Below, in pieces: positions 31,985-40,895 of a stretch of DNA of 63,986 nucleotides; the stretch's first letter is position 1; each line of letters begins with the position of its first letter. A program made the translations under genes and the position numbers. The notes beneath the pieces are model-generated. The model saw only the letters and a list, made by a program, of their open reading frames with translations. It was not told the DNA's origin and searched no databases. Source of the stretch: Bradyrhizobiaceae bacterium (GTDB taxonomy: Bacteria > Pseudomonadota > Alphaproteobacteria > Rhizobiales > Xanthobacteraceae); assembly GCA_947479905.1 (NCBI GenBank), contig CANKBJ010000004.1, forward strand, positions 1 through 63,986, in the 5' to 3' direction.

Positions 31985-32990
31985 CGAGATTAGACCTCGC
32001 TCCGTGCTAGTTTTCAGCCGCGATCCAGGGCCGACCAATCTGTTGATCGCGTTGGTTGAGCGCCTATCGTCGGCAGCGTCCGAAGATGAATTAGAGGGCA
32101 TCGCGACCTTGCGGCAGAAGATCGATCGGTCTCATGCGACGATTATGGCCCGCGATCCGGGTGTGCGGATGTGGCAACAGGCGGGGTTCTCGCCGACGTC
32201 GTGGCGTGACCGATCCAAAGAGGCCGCGCGAAGGCTTCTGCTCGATTCCGAGGCGGCGTTCGTTCTGACCGGCTCGAGCGACGTTGACGAATTCGGCGAC
32301 CGGGACCTCTGGCAGGCTGCCCGTTCGCTCGGCCTTGAATCGCATGTTGTGATCGATCACCCGGCTAATTTGCGCACCCGCTTTAACGATCGGGAGGGCA
32401 ACCCGCTATGGCCGGACTATCTCTATGTCGCGGACTACGATTTTGCCGAGCGGCTCGTTAAGATCGGCCACGAGCGCAGCCGCGTGCGCGTGATCGGCGA
32501 TTTACATCATGCGCGGTTAAAGCGTCGCGCCGTCGATGTGAAGGACGCCGACATCGCGAATTTGCGTCGCGGTTGGGGCGCCGATGAGAAAACCCATGTG
32601 ATCCTGTTTGCTTCAGAATGTGCGCGCGAAATGCTAATCGCCGGTTGCCCAAGCCAATACGACGAGATTGCAGTTCTTGAGGACTTGCTTGGCACCCTTG
32701 AAAACGGCGAGACACCAGGACCGGTTCGCGCCAATCCAGACGATGTTCTTGTTGTGATCCGGCCGCACCCGCGCGATGCGGCGGGCAAATACGACGAAAT
32801 CGCTTCTGGCTATGCGGGTTGCCTACGCGTTATTGTAAGTGGCGAAGCCGGTGTCGAATTGGCCATTCTCTCGTCTGACGTGGTCGTCGGGATGAACTCG
32901 TCATTTCTTTATGAGGCCTACGAATTGAAACGCCCCGTGGTTTCACTGACGGGACATATTATTGCAGATGGCAAGAGTTGTGCCGGCTAA
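31977..32990 (+). CDS. Putative GT-B-like glycan protein, unknown
   Basis: About 337 residues from the TTG at 31977, which overlaps the previous stop; a GTG at 32004 is an alternative and the frame is open to 31911. It starts with a Rossmann-like VLVFSRDPGPTN. The second half has VLVVIRPHPRDAAGKY and VVVGMNSSFLYEAYELKRPVVSL, which resemble the C-terminal lobe of capsule-type or CDP-glycerol glycosyltransferases. The N-terminal half has no recognised catalytic residues. I treat it as a likely glycosyltransferase or glycan-associated protein, with moderate doubt. Confidence 0.5.
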   Translation: MPDEIRPRSVLVFSRDPGPTNLLIALVERLSSAASEDELEGIATLRQKIDRSHATIMARDPGVRMWQQAGFSPTSWRDRSKEAARRLLLDSEAAFVLTGSSDVDEFGDRDLWQAARSLGLESHVVIDHPANLRTRFNDREGNPLWPDYLYVADYDFAERLVKIGHERSRVRVIGDLHHARLKRRAVDVKDADIANLRRGWGADEKTHVILFASECAREMLIAGCPSQYDEIAVLEDLLGTLENGETPGPVRANPDDVLVVIRPHPRDAAGKYDEIASGYAGCLRVIVSGEAGVELAILSSDVVVGMNSSFLYEAYELKRPVVSLTGHIIADGKSCAG

Positions 32991-33009
32991 TGCTTGATTC
33001 GAGACAAAA

Positions 33010-34743
33010 TTGTCGAATTCGATATCGTCTGTGGTTGCCGCCAGTTTGAAAAAGTCCATCACGAATTTGCTGGGGCAGGCAAAGGTATTCGCGCGTCTGT
33101 TTGACAGCGATACGCGCGCGCATCGAAGCGTCCAGGCTGCCGTCGAATCGCGTTTGGCGGAAATGGCGCTAGAGGGCGGCTCAGCCCTTAGTGGGCCGGC
33201 CGGTAAATGCCTGATTGACGGCATGTGGTACAATGCAAATTATTGGTATCGCCTTAGTCTTTTCCGTGCCGCGATGGGGACCGTGGCGGGCGAAGAAATT
33301 GGAATACTCGGCCCGCACAATGCCGGGCGTTCCCGCAGGACTTTTGCGCATCTGGGCATAGATCAAACGCGATCATTCCCGGAGCTACTCCGTGAAGTTC
33401 GACAAGAAGCCGTTACGCTGGCCGACCGCGCGTTGCTGACTACAGCCGACGCCGAGGATGTGCTGCTTTGGGAAATGCCGATGGGCTTCCCGGCGGTAAT
33501 GATTTACGACGGCATTTTGAAGCGCCAGCGTGCGGCAAACGTTGATGTAAAGGATCCGAACTTTCGAGAATATGCGATTGAGGCATATGCGAGCTGCCTC
33601 GCGGCAATTCGATTAATAAAGCGTGAGACGCCGACATTGTTGTTGCTCAGTCATGCGGTGAATTTTTCCTACGCTGCGCTTGGATGGGCGGCGATGAAGC
33701 AGGGCTGTCCTGCAGTCGTTCTTTTCGGCGGATACGGTTCGCCGCGGTTTTTTAAATTGTCCTGCCCCGATGATTTCTTCAATTGGTGTAGTGGACTTAC
33801 CAATGAGGATATTGCGCTGCTGCCGCTTCAAGTTAAGAAACGTTTGGGTGCTGCCGGAGAAGGTTATTTGGCGGGCAGGTTAGCGGGTATGACCAATGAC
33901 ATTGGTGGTCAATACGCATTTGGCAAAACCGGCGACAAATTAGATAGGCGTGTTCTTGCGGCTAGGTACGGCTGGTCATTGGATACACCTATAGTCGCAG
34001 TCTATTCGTCTAACTTTTTCGATTTCCCGCACGCTTGCGGAATGAGCCACTTTCGTGACTTTCGTGACTGGCTGGAAGTCACGATTTCAGCTGCGATTGA
34101 GAACACCAATGTGAACTGGCTGTTCAAGCCGCACCCTTGTGATGCGTGGTACGGAGGAGTCACTCTTTCGGATCTCCTTCCCGCAAAAATGCCGTCTCAT
34201 ATTGCTCAGTTGCCAATTGAGACCCCCGGGGCAGATTTGTTATCGAGTGTCGATGCGTTAATAACCGTGCATGGCACCGCTGGGTTGGAATTCGCCGCGC
34301 AAGGAAAGCCAGTATTGCTTGCAGACCGAGGCTGGTATGATCTGGCGGGTTTTTCCGTAGCTGCGTCGTCGCGCGCGGAGTATGCTAAACTACTTCGCAC
34401 CGATTGGTGGCGCCAACTCAATCCGGCGGTTGTTAAAGAGCGCGCGAAAATATTTTCGGGAGTTCACTTCTGCGCGCCGGATTGGCAGTTGACGTTGCTC
34501 ATGAGAGACGATTCGCAGCAAGATAATTTGTGGAAAGATATTCTTATGGTCGTCGAGAAAAAGGAAAATATCGACATTGAATTTGCGATGATTAGAAAAT
34601 GGATGGCATCAAATTCGCATTATTATCATAACTATAAAATGATGCAGAGTGAGGAATACTGCGTTGCGAACGTAGAATCGTCTGGCAGTCAGATAAAGAT
34701 ATCGAGTTCGGCGGGGTCAAATCATAAGGAAATTCTGCAATGA
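33010..34743 (+). CDS. Capsule-polysaccharide-type GT-B glycosyltransferase
   Basis: A 577-residue protein starting at a TTG at 33010 with GAGA shortly before. The C-terminal lobe has WLFKPHP (about 375), VDALITVHGTAGLEFAAQGKPVLLADRGWYDLAGF, the pattern of capsule biosynthesis proteins related to Kps Kdo- or CMP-sugar transferases. This makes it a good candidate to transfer a nonulosonic acid. The last third of the gene (about 34500-34740) is much richer in A and T than its neighbours, and the C-terminal 70 residues (Asn, Lys, Ser and His rich) resemble no known domain. It overlaps the PhyH gene by 4 bases. Confidence 0.65.
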   Translation: MSNSISSVVAASLKKSITNLLGQAKVFARLFDSDTRAHRSVQAAVESRLAEMALEGGSALSGPAGKCLIDGMWYNANYWYRLSLFRAAMGTVAGEEIGILGPHNAGRSRRTFAHLGIDQTRSFPELLREVRQEAVTLADRALLTTADAEDVLLWEMPMGFPAVMIYDGILKRQRAANVDVKDPNFREYAIEAYASCLAAIRLIKRETPTLLLLSHAVNFSYAALGWAAMKQGCPAVVLFGGYGSPRFFKLSCPDDFFNWCSGLTNEDIALLPLQVKKRLGAAGEGYLAGRLAGMTNDIGGQYAFGKTGDKLDRRVLAARYGWSLDTPIVAVYSSNFFDFPHACGMSHFRDFRDWLEVTISAAIENTNVNWLFKPHPCDAWYGGVTLSDLLPAKMPSHIAQLPIETPGADLLSSVDALITVHGTAGLEFAAQGKPVLLADRGWYDLAGFSVAASSRAEYAKLLRTDWWRQLNPAVVKERAKIFSGVHFCAPDWQLTLLMRDDSQQDNLWKDILMVVEKKENIDIEFAMIRKWMASNSHYYHNYKMMQSEEYCVANVESSGSQIKISSSAGSNHKEILQ

Positions 34744-35660
34744 TTGAATTGTTGAGGAGCATTGTTGGCAAGCGCCTCTGGTTGCATTCCACGCGGCGTC
34801 ATAAATCGCGCCTTGGCCGAAAGCTGGCACCAAAATATAGTAATTATCTCAAGGTCGCTCAGCGCAGCAAAGCGGGTGCAATATCAACGCAATCGGAAAT
34901 GGTTTCACAGGCTACGCAATTTAAAAATGACGGCTGGGCCGCTTTTAATCCGAAAAGTTCCCAAGAGCTTGCCAAGGCGATGTGGGAGAAAATCCTGGCC
35001 GAAGAAAAGGCGGGCTTCACGGTTTGGAATGCCGAAGGGCGCTATGCGCTTGGCGATATTTATCTGCGTTTTCCTGAAGTCGATAAGCTGTTTCATTCCG
35101 AACTCGGCGACTTTCTTCGCGCCTGTTACGGCGCGGATTTTAAGATCTTCTTTGGGGTCTGTTATAAGTCAAAATACGACCCAGCCGGCGCTTCCGGATC
35201 GCAGCTTTGGCATGCCGATGGCGGTCCGGGCACCTGCATCAATCTGATGTGGTGCTTGAGTCCGGTTTCGCGCGAGAACGGCGCAATGGAATGCTTGCCA
35301 TGGGCCGATACGCTGGCATTATTTGAGTCCGAGCAATCGATCAAGCAAAGGCCCGGCAGTAGCAAGCGTGATGTCCTCGCCGGACATTATGAGACGGAAA
35401 TCGGTCGCCGGTTTGCCGACCATATTATTCAGCCGAACGGCGATTCCGGCTTGCTGTTCTCGTTTTCGAATAATTTGGTGCACAAGGGCGGTTTTCCGCA
35501 GCCTGGGCATGAGCGCTACGTCTGCGTGTTTCACATTTATCCGTCGGCGGTGCCAACACCGTTTGATCTTTATCTAAAGAATGGCATTGGAAAGCGCGCC
35601 TCCTATCCGGTCGATCCCGCCTTCGACGACAAAGCCACTAGCACGGCCTTGGCGAGCTGA
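34740..35660 (+). CDS. PhyH-like Fe(II)/2-oxoglutarate dioxygenase
   Basis: A 306-residue double-stranded-beta-helix oxygenase. The iron triad is visible: H158 and D160 in QLWHADGGPG, and H248 in NNLVHKGGF, with R259 after it (HERYVC) to bind 2-oxoglutarate. The N-terminal 60 residues are basic and lack a domain. Such enzymes hydroxylate small molecules or sugars; in this locus a glycan precursor or the sugar itself is the likely substrate. It is coupled to the upstream GT-B gene by an ATGA overlap. Confidence 0.75.
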   Translation: MIELLRSIVGKRLWLHSTRRHKSRLGRKLAPKYSNYLKVAQRSKAGAISTQSEMVSQATQFKNDGWAAFNPKSSQELAKAMWEKILAEEKAGFTVWNAEGRYALGDIYLRFPEVDKLFHSELGDFLRACYGADFKIFFGVCYKSKYDPAGASGSQLWHADGGPGTCINLMWCLSPVSRENGAMECLPWADTLALFESEQSIKQRPGSSKRDVLAGHYETEIGRRFADHIIQPNGDSGLLFSFSNNLVHKGGFPQPGHERYVCVFHIYPSAVPTPFDLYLKNGIGKRASYPVDPAFDDKATSTALAS

Positions 35661-35676
35661 CCGGGGGTAGAAAACC

Positions 35677-37059
35677 ATGTCCATCCTCGAAAGCGCGAAG
35701 CAACCCGACAAACTTTCGCCGGCCGTTAAATTGGCTGACGGTGGCGAGGTTTGGAAGCAATCTTGGTTTTTGCTGATGCTGCTCGAAGGTCTTGGCCGCG
35801 AGGGGCTGGACGCTGGGGCGGTTGCATGGCTGAAAACGCTTGCGCAGCAATCGCAGCAGGCCGATCTGGCGGCGTTGCGGGCGACGGTCGCTCAGCAGGC
35901 ATCAGGACCCGAGCGCGAGCGGGTTGCCGCCGCGCTCGATCGGCTGAGCGAAGTCGCGGCGTTCAACGCGCGTTGCTACCGCCGCCTGAGACAGGAAGAT
36001 GAGCGGGTCACGGCGTGGCCGAACAATCCGCGTACGAAAATAGCCGACCCGGATTTCTATTTCGATATCTATGAGGACCTTCCCTATCGTAAGACGCATC
36101 GTTTTATCGAAAAGTCGACGCCGATTGGCAGCGCGGGATCTTGTTTTGCTTTGCGGATCGCGCATCAACTCCAGACTTGGGACTACAATTACGTAATAGA
36201 AGAAGACGATTATCCATCTAACCTGCCCTTGGACCAGTTGAGCAAGACTAATTTTCGTATGGCGCCTGCGCGTTGCGGTACGCTTTTCAATACGCCCAGT
36301 ATGCGACAAATGGTTGAGCGGGCTTTCGGTTTGTGGGAGCCGGATAAGATCTTAGTTAAAGATGGCGACCGCTTGATTGACCCGTTTCGCAGTATCAGAC
36401 CAAACTATGCGGACGAATCCGGATACCTTTCCGATTTTGATCGCCATACCGAGGCGATCCGCCGGGCGCTGATGAAATGCGATGTGTTTATTTTGACTCT
36501 AGGGCTTACCGAGGCCTGGAAGTTCGCGCATAGTGGCGACTACACTAGTGTGGCGCCGTACCGAATTGATCCGACGCTCATTCGGCCGCATGAGTTGACG
36601 GTTGCTGAAAACCTCGAAGAGCTTGAGCGGTTGTTCTCGGTCTATCGCAAGCACAATCCGAAGATTAAGCTCATCATTAGCGTATCGCCGGTCCCTCTAG
36701 CGAAAACGTTTTCGACGCGGAATCACGTTGTTGCGGCTAACTCACTCTCTAAAGCAACCTTGCGTGTTGCGGCCGAGGAGTTCTGTCGCAATCATCCCGG
36801 CGCGGTGTTCTATCTTCCGTCCTATGAAGTGGTCACTTACGGCACCCGCGAGCCTTGGGAAAAGGATATGCGCCACGTCTCGGCGGCCGCCGTCGCTCGC
36901 GTCATGAATTTGTTCCGCACCATGTTCTTAACGGACCAAACGACGCCGCTGCCGCTGCTTATGCACGAAGAATCCATCGGCGGACCCGACCTGAAGCTTC
37001 GCGCCAAGGGCTGGGCGAAGGCAGGGTTGCGCGCGGCAGGACTTTACCGGCGTTCCTGA
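35677..37059 (+). CDS. GSCFA-domain protein, SGNH/acyl-esterase-like
   Basis: A 460-residue protein. The exact GSCFA motif is at 154-158 (PIGSAGSCFALRIAHQL), the nucleophile Ser region of this SGNH-like family. Further family features are VFILTLGLTEAW (about 270) and IISVSPVPLAKTF (about 332). The N-terminal 110 residues are helical with no recognised domain. It starts 16 bases after the oxygenase gene, with GGGGGTAG before the ATG. GSCFA proteins are thought to remove or move acyl groups. No signal peptide is visible, so it may act in the cytoplasm on a glycan precursor. Confidence 0.75.
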   Translation: MSILESAKQPDKLSPAVKLADGGEVWKQSWFLLMLLEGLGREGLDAGAVAWLKTLAQQSQQADLAALRATVAQQASGPERERVAAALDRLSEVAAFNARCYRRLRQEDERVTAWPNNPRTKIADPDFYFDIYEDLPYRKTHRFIEKSTPIGSAGSCFALRIAHQLQTWDYNYVIEEDDYPSNLPLDQLSKTNFRMAPARCGTLFNTPSMRQMVERAFGLWEPDKILVKDGDRLIDPFRSIRPNYADESGYLSDFDRHTEAIRRALMKCDVFILTLGLTEAWKFAHSGDYTSVAPYRIDPTLIRPHELTVAENLEELERLFSVYRKHNPKIKLIISVSPVPLAKTFSTRNHVVAANSLSKATLRVAAEEFCRNHPGAVFYLPSYEVVTYGTREPWEKDMRHVSAAAVARVMNLFRTMFLTDQTTPLPLLMHEESIGGPDLKLRAKGWAKAGLRAAGLYRRS

Positions 37060-37070
37060 TCAAAATAGTC

Positions 37071-38954
37071 ATGGTTGAAAATAACACAACGTTCAGCCGT
37101 CCGCGCATCGTGCAACTACGCGATCATGGCTCGTTATTGCGCGGAATTGTTCGCGCCTTCGGATATCTCGAGCCTCGGGAGCAGCGATGGGCTGCCGGAC
37201 TATTTGCGTCCACGCTTATTAACGCCCTGTTCGGCTTGGTGAGTATTGCCGGTGTGCTTCCGTTCTTCCAGTTGCTGATAAAGCCCGATCCCCTTGCGCT
37301 AGACAGCATGGTAGGGCGAGCGTTCCATTTTCTCGGGATTTCCTCTGAGCTTCACGCCATCGTCCTAGCCGGCGCAGCGTTGATTGGCCTCATGGTTGCA
37401 AAGAATTTGTTCGGCATTGTACACGCTCGAATCTCGGGCCATTTCTGTGCCCGCGTCGAGACCCGGCTGGCGACAGAAACTTTGGAAAGCATCGTGTACG
37501 CGCCGTTCTCATGGTATTTGCGGCAAAATACATCAGTGCTGCGCGACGTCATCATGAATCATATAGTCGAATGGGCCCGCGGCATTATCCGTCCGACCCT
37601 TGGCCTCGCCAATACCGCGTTGATGCTGTTAATGGGCGTTGGGCTGCTGCTGCCACTTACACCGATCCCGGCCCTGCTTATCCTCGCATTGATAATTATC
37701 ATTGGCGGCGGATTGGTCATGATGGCGCGGCCGAAGATTGCACTTGCCAGTGGGCGCAAGCGCCATAACAATCTTATCGCGGGCGTGGCCGCTACTGAGG
37801 CCATATCCGGCGGCCGTGACGTGCGTATGTCTCGTGCTGGTGCGATGCTGATCGACGAGTTCTTTCGGAATTATTCCATCTATGCACACTCGGATGCAGA
37901 TGCGCGGCAGTGGCAATTGATCCCGCGTTACGGGATAGAGGTCATCGGCGTTGGTGCTCTTGTCGCTATTGCCTTGGGGGCATTGCTCTCCGGATACGAT
38001 AGGTTCGAGACCGCGTCGATCTTGGCGCTCTATGCTGTCGTTGCGGTTCGTCTCATCCCGATAATAGGTGAAGCGGCGAACGCCATCTCCACGATCCAGA
38101 TTTCGCTACCCGCGCTCGAGCATCTGGATCTGCTGCGCAGCGAATTGCCATCGTCTAACGCAAGAGCTAAAATTCCCTTAATGACTATAGGTTGGTCGAA
38201 GTTGGTGCTTGAGGATGTTCACTTCAATTATGGCAATGGCGCTTCGGACGCGCTTACCGCTGTCGATCTCGTCATTACTCGTGGCCGCAGCTATGGATTG
38301 GTAGGATCGTCAGGGGCCGGAAAAAGCACTCTGGCGGATGTGGTCGCTGGCTTGTTGGTTGCGACACAGGGGAGAATGCTGCTCGACAACAAGCCGTTGG
38401 CTAATGAAAGTGCCTTGGCCGGTTGGCGTCAGCATGTTTCCTATGTGGCCCAGGCGCCGCTTATTTTCGACGCCAGTGTGGCTGACAATATTGCACTCGG
38501 CGCAAACGGGGCGAATCGGGAATTTAAGCTAGCCTCGGCGATCGATACGGCCGGACTTGGCGCCGTGGTGGAGGGACTGAACGACAAGCAAAACACCGCG
38601 ATAGGCGATCGCGGCTCGCGGCTTTCCGGCGGACAGCGCCAGCGTGTCGCCATAGCACGCGCAATATATCAAGACGCCGATCTGTTGGTACTCGATGAGG
38701 CAACAAGTGCGTTGGACAGTCTAACGGAACGTGATTTTGCCAACGCGATGGATGCGCTCAAGGGTCGCGTCACTATCCTAGCAATCGCCCATCGTCTCTC
38801 TACCGTAATGCGCTGCGATGAGATTATCCTGCTGAACCGCGGTCGCATCGCCGCGCGCGGGCCTCATTCGGAGCTGATGGCGAGCAGCGATGAATACCGG
38901 CGCTTCGTCGAGGCGCAATCGATGGACAACGAAATTGCCTTCGCCACAAAGTAG
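37071..38954 (+). CDS. ABC transporter (PglK/MsbA-like lipid-linked glycan flippase)
   Basis: A 627-residue half-transporter from the ATG at 37071 (the frame is open to 36855). Membrane spans lie in about 40-325, followed by an ATPase domain with Walker A GSSGAGKST, the signature LSGGQRQRVAIA, and Walker B LLVLDEATSALDS, then the switch His in IAHRLSTV. Proteins of this fused type flip lipid-linked oligosaccharides (PglK) or lipid A (MsbA). Placed in a glycan run with no Wzx seen, it is the best candidate for moving the lipid-linked glycan across the inner membrane. Confidence 0.8.
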   Translation: MVENNTTFSRPRIVQLRDHGSLLRGIVRAFGYLEPREQRWAAGLFASTLINALFGLVSIAGVLPFFQLLIKPDPLALDSMVGRAFHFLGISSELHAIVLAGAALIGLMVAKNLFGIVHARISGHFCARVETRLATETLESIVYAPFSWYLRQNTSVLRDVIMNHIVEWARGIIRPTLGLANTALMLLMGVGLLLPLTPIPALLILALIIIIGGGLVMMARPKIALASGRKRHNNLIAGVAATEAISGGRDVRMSRAGAMLIDEFFRNYSIYAHSDADARQWQLIPRYGIEVIGVGALVAIALGALLSGYDRFETASILALYAVVAVRLIPIIGEAANAISTIQISLPALEHLDLLRSELPSSNARAKIPLMTIGWSKLVLEDVHFNYGNGASDALTAVDLVITRGRSYGLVGSSGAGKSTLADVVAGLLVATQGRMLLDNKPLANESALAGWRQHVSYVAQAPLIFDASVADNIALGANGANREFKLASAIDTAGLGAVVEGLNDKQNTAIGDRGSRLSGGQRQRVAIARAIYQDADLLVLDEATSALDSLTERDFANAMDALKGRVTILAIAHRLSTVMRCDEIILLNRGRIAARGPHSELMASSDEYRRFVEAQSMDNEIAFATK

Positions 38955-38964
38955 CGTCGGCGGC

Positions 38965-39759
38965 ATGTTTCCTTTGCGAGCCGCGGCTCTCGCGCAGGTT
39001 GATGGGTCGATGTGCGGGCACCTTTTGCAGGGTCTGGCTCGTAACGGCGTGGAGCTATCGGCTATCTTGGTCGATGCCAAGCCGGAATTGGCGCGCGACA
39101 CAGCGTTGCATTTTGAACGGACAGGCGGGCGCATGCCGCGCCTTGGCTATGAAGTTTTCGAGGAACTAAAAATTCCGCTCTATTTCGTAAGGGACCACAA
39201 TGACGCGGCGGCCGTGTCCTTGCTCTTGCAGTTGAGGATCGATCTGGTCGTCAACGCCGGCACCCCGCGCATTCTCAACGAACGGTTTTTGCGCGCGCCA
39301 AATGTCGGAATAGTGAACTGCCACCCAGGCCTGCTGCCGCAGTTTCGCGGCTGTAGCGCAGTCGAATGGGCGCTTCACCTCGATGAACCGATCGGAAATT
39401 CAGTCCATCTTATGGCGCCTGGTATTGACGAAGGACCGCTGCTGGCGCAACAGGTTTTGACGGCGTCGCCTGCAGAAAGCTATCAGGACATTCGGGTCCG
39501 AGTTTATACGGAAGGCGCTGATCTGCTTGGCCGCACTGCGCGCGCGATACAGCTTGGGAATTTGTCAACAGAATCCGCGGTTAGGCAGGAGGCGGGGCGC
39601 TATTTCTCGCCTATCCCGGATGAGCTATTTCAAACGGCTTTGTGTAAGGTCCAGCAGGGAAACTATGGGCCAAAGTACGAGGTTGGACACTCTCCACTCG
39701 TTTTTGACCCGGAAGTTGCCAGGCATTGTAATTCACGCAGCAAATCGCAGGTTCAGTAG
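38965..39759 (+). CDS. Formyltransferase-family protein
   Basis: A 264-residue protein from the ATG at 38965; the frame is open to 38890, which would overlap the ABC gene by 65 bases. The 10-formyltetrahydrofolate transferase signature is IVNCHPGLLPQFRG with N118 and H120, and D155 in APGIDEGPL, giving the expected Asn-His-Asp triad. Sugar N-formyltransferases of this fold act on amino-sugars attached to nucleotides. With two or more aminotransferases in the run, a formamido sugar is a sensible product. No good ribosome-binding site was seen, so the start is tentative. Confidence 0.75.
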   Translation: MFPLRAAALAQVDGSMCGHLLQGLARNGVELSAILVDAKPELARDTALHFERTGGRMPRLGYEVFEELKIPLYFVRDHNDAAAVSLLLQLRIDLVVNAGTPRILNERFLRAPNVGIVNCHPGLLPQFRGCSAVEWALHLDEPIGNSVHLMAPGIDEGPLLAQQVLTASPAESYQDIRVRVYTEGADLLGRTARAIQLGNLSTESAVRQEAGRYFSPIPDELFQTALCKVQQGNYGPKYEVGHSPLVFDPEVARHCNSRSKSQVQ

Positions 39760-39767
39760 ATAAGATC

Positions 39768-40862
39768 ATGAAAGTTAAAGTTCACGGCGCCGGCTCGATC
39801 GGCAATCATCTGTCACATGCTTCCCGCAGCCTCGGCTGGGCCGTCGACCTTTGCGATATCGATCCAGCCGCGCTTGCGCGCACCAAAGCGCAGATATTCC
39901 CGATGCGTTACGGGAAATGGGACGAAGGCATCCGCCTGCTGGAGTCGCGCGACGCGCCCAAGGGCGGCTATGACCTCATCGTTATCGGGACGCCGCCGGA
40001 CAGCCATATGGCGCTTGCCCGCGCCGCGGTCGCCGAGAAGCCACGCGCTATCCTGATCGAGAAGCCGCTCTGCGGCCCCGACCTGCAAGGCGCCCAGAAT
40101 TTGGTGGACGAAGCGGCCGCCGCGGGTGTCGCGGTGTTCGTTGGTTACGACCACGTCGTCGGCCGCGCCTGCGGCCTGGTCGGCGATGCATTGCGCGCCG
40201 GCGTCGCCGGGGCAATCGTGACGATTGACGTCGAGTTCCGCGAACACTGGGGTGGCATTTTGCTGGCGCATCCCTGGCTCGCGGGGCCTAGCGACAGCTA
40301 CCTGGCTTATTCGAAGCGCGGCGGTGGCGCCTCCGGCGAACATTCGCACGCGGCCAACTTGTGGCAGCATTTTGCGCATCAGTGTGGCGGCGGGCGCATC
40401 GCGGAGTTGCAGGCTACGCTGGATATCGTCCGCGACGGCAAGGTGGACTACGATCGTCTTTGCCTGATGAATTTCCGTACCGAAACCGGCCTTATCGGCC
40501 GTTGCGTGCAGGATGTCGTTACGCAGCCGCCGCGAAAGTGGGCGCGCCTGCAGGGCGAAGGCGGCTATATTGAATGGTGGTGCGGGCGCGAGCCGGGGAC
40601 CGACGTTGTGGTCACGGGCCTCGCCGGCAAGCCTGCGAACGACCAGAAAGTCAGCAAGACCCGACCCGATGATTTCATCGAGGAGCTGAAACACATCGCG
40701 GCGGCGCTTGAAGGCGATCCCGCGGCATCGCCACTGGCTCTGGCGCGCGGCCTCGACACCATGCTTGTGATCGCCGCGGCGCACCGGTCGTCGGGAACCG
40801 GACGGCGCGTGAGGATCGACTACAGCCGCGGTTATGTCCCCGCGGCGATCATCGTCGAATAA
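39768..40862 (+). CDS. Gfo/Idh/MocA-family oxidoreductase
   Basis: A 364-residue NAD(P)-dependent oxidoreductase. The N-terminus MKVKVHGAGSIGNHLSHAS is the cofactor-binding strand; IGTPPDSHMALA and LIEKPLCGPDLQG follow. The region GGGASGEHSHAANLW has the likely catalytic His. It lies 33 bases before the NeuB-cupin gene. Together with that gene and the NeuA at 42486 it makes a second nonulosonic-type module. The substrate cannot be read. Confidence 0.8.
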   Translation: MKVKVHGAGSIGNHLSHASRSLGWAVDLCDIDPAALARTKAQIFPMRYGKWDEGIRLLESRDAPKGGYDLIVIGTPPDSHMALARAAVAEKPRAILIEKPLCGPDLQGAQNLVDEAAAAGVAVFVGYDHVVGRACGLVGDALRAGVAGAIVTIDVEFREHWGGILLAHPWLAGPSDSYLAYSKRGGGASGEHSHAANLWQHFAHQCGGGRIAELQATLDIVRDGKVDYDRLCLMNFRTETGLIGRCVQDVVTQPPRKWARLQGEGGYIEWWCGREPGTDVVVTGLAGKPANDQKVSKTRPDDFIEELKHIAAALEGDPAASPLALARGLDTMLVIAAAHRSSGTGRRVRIDYSRGYVPAAIIVE

Positions 40863-40895
40863 ATCAAATCTGCGAGCCTGAAGAGGAAAACGCCC

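Noticed and set aside
35970-35990. GGCGGTAGC core on the minus strand inside the GSCFA gene, with similar GCGGTAG or GGTAGCGTG strings near 25984 and 46926
   Set aside because: These are within coding sequence and lack the TGC and T tract of ops. They show that the bare core occurs by chance in this GC-rich DNA.
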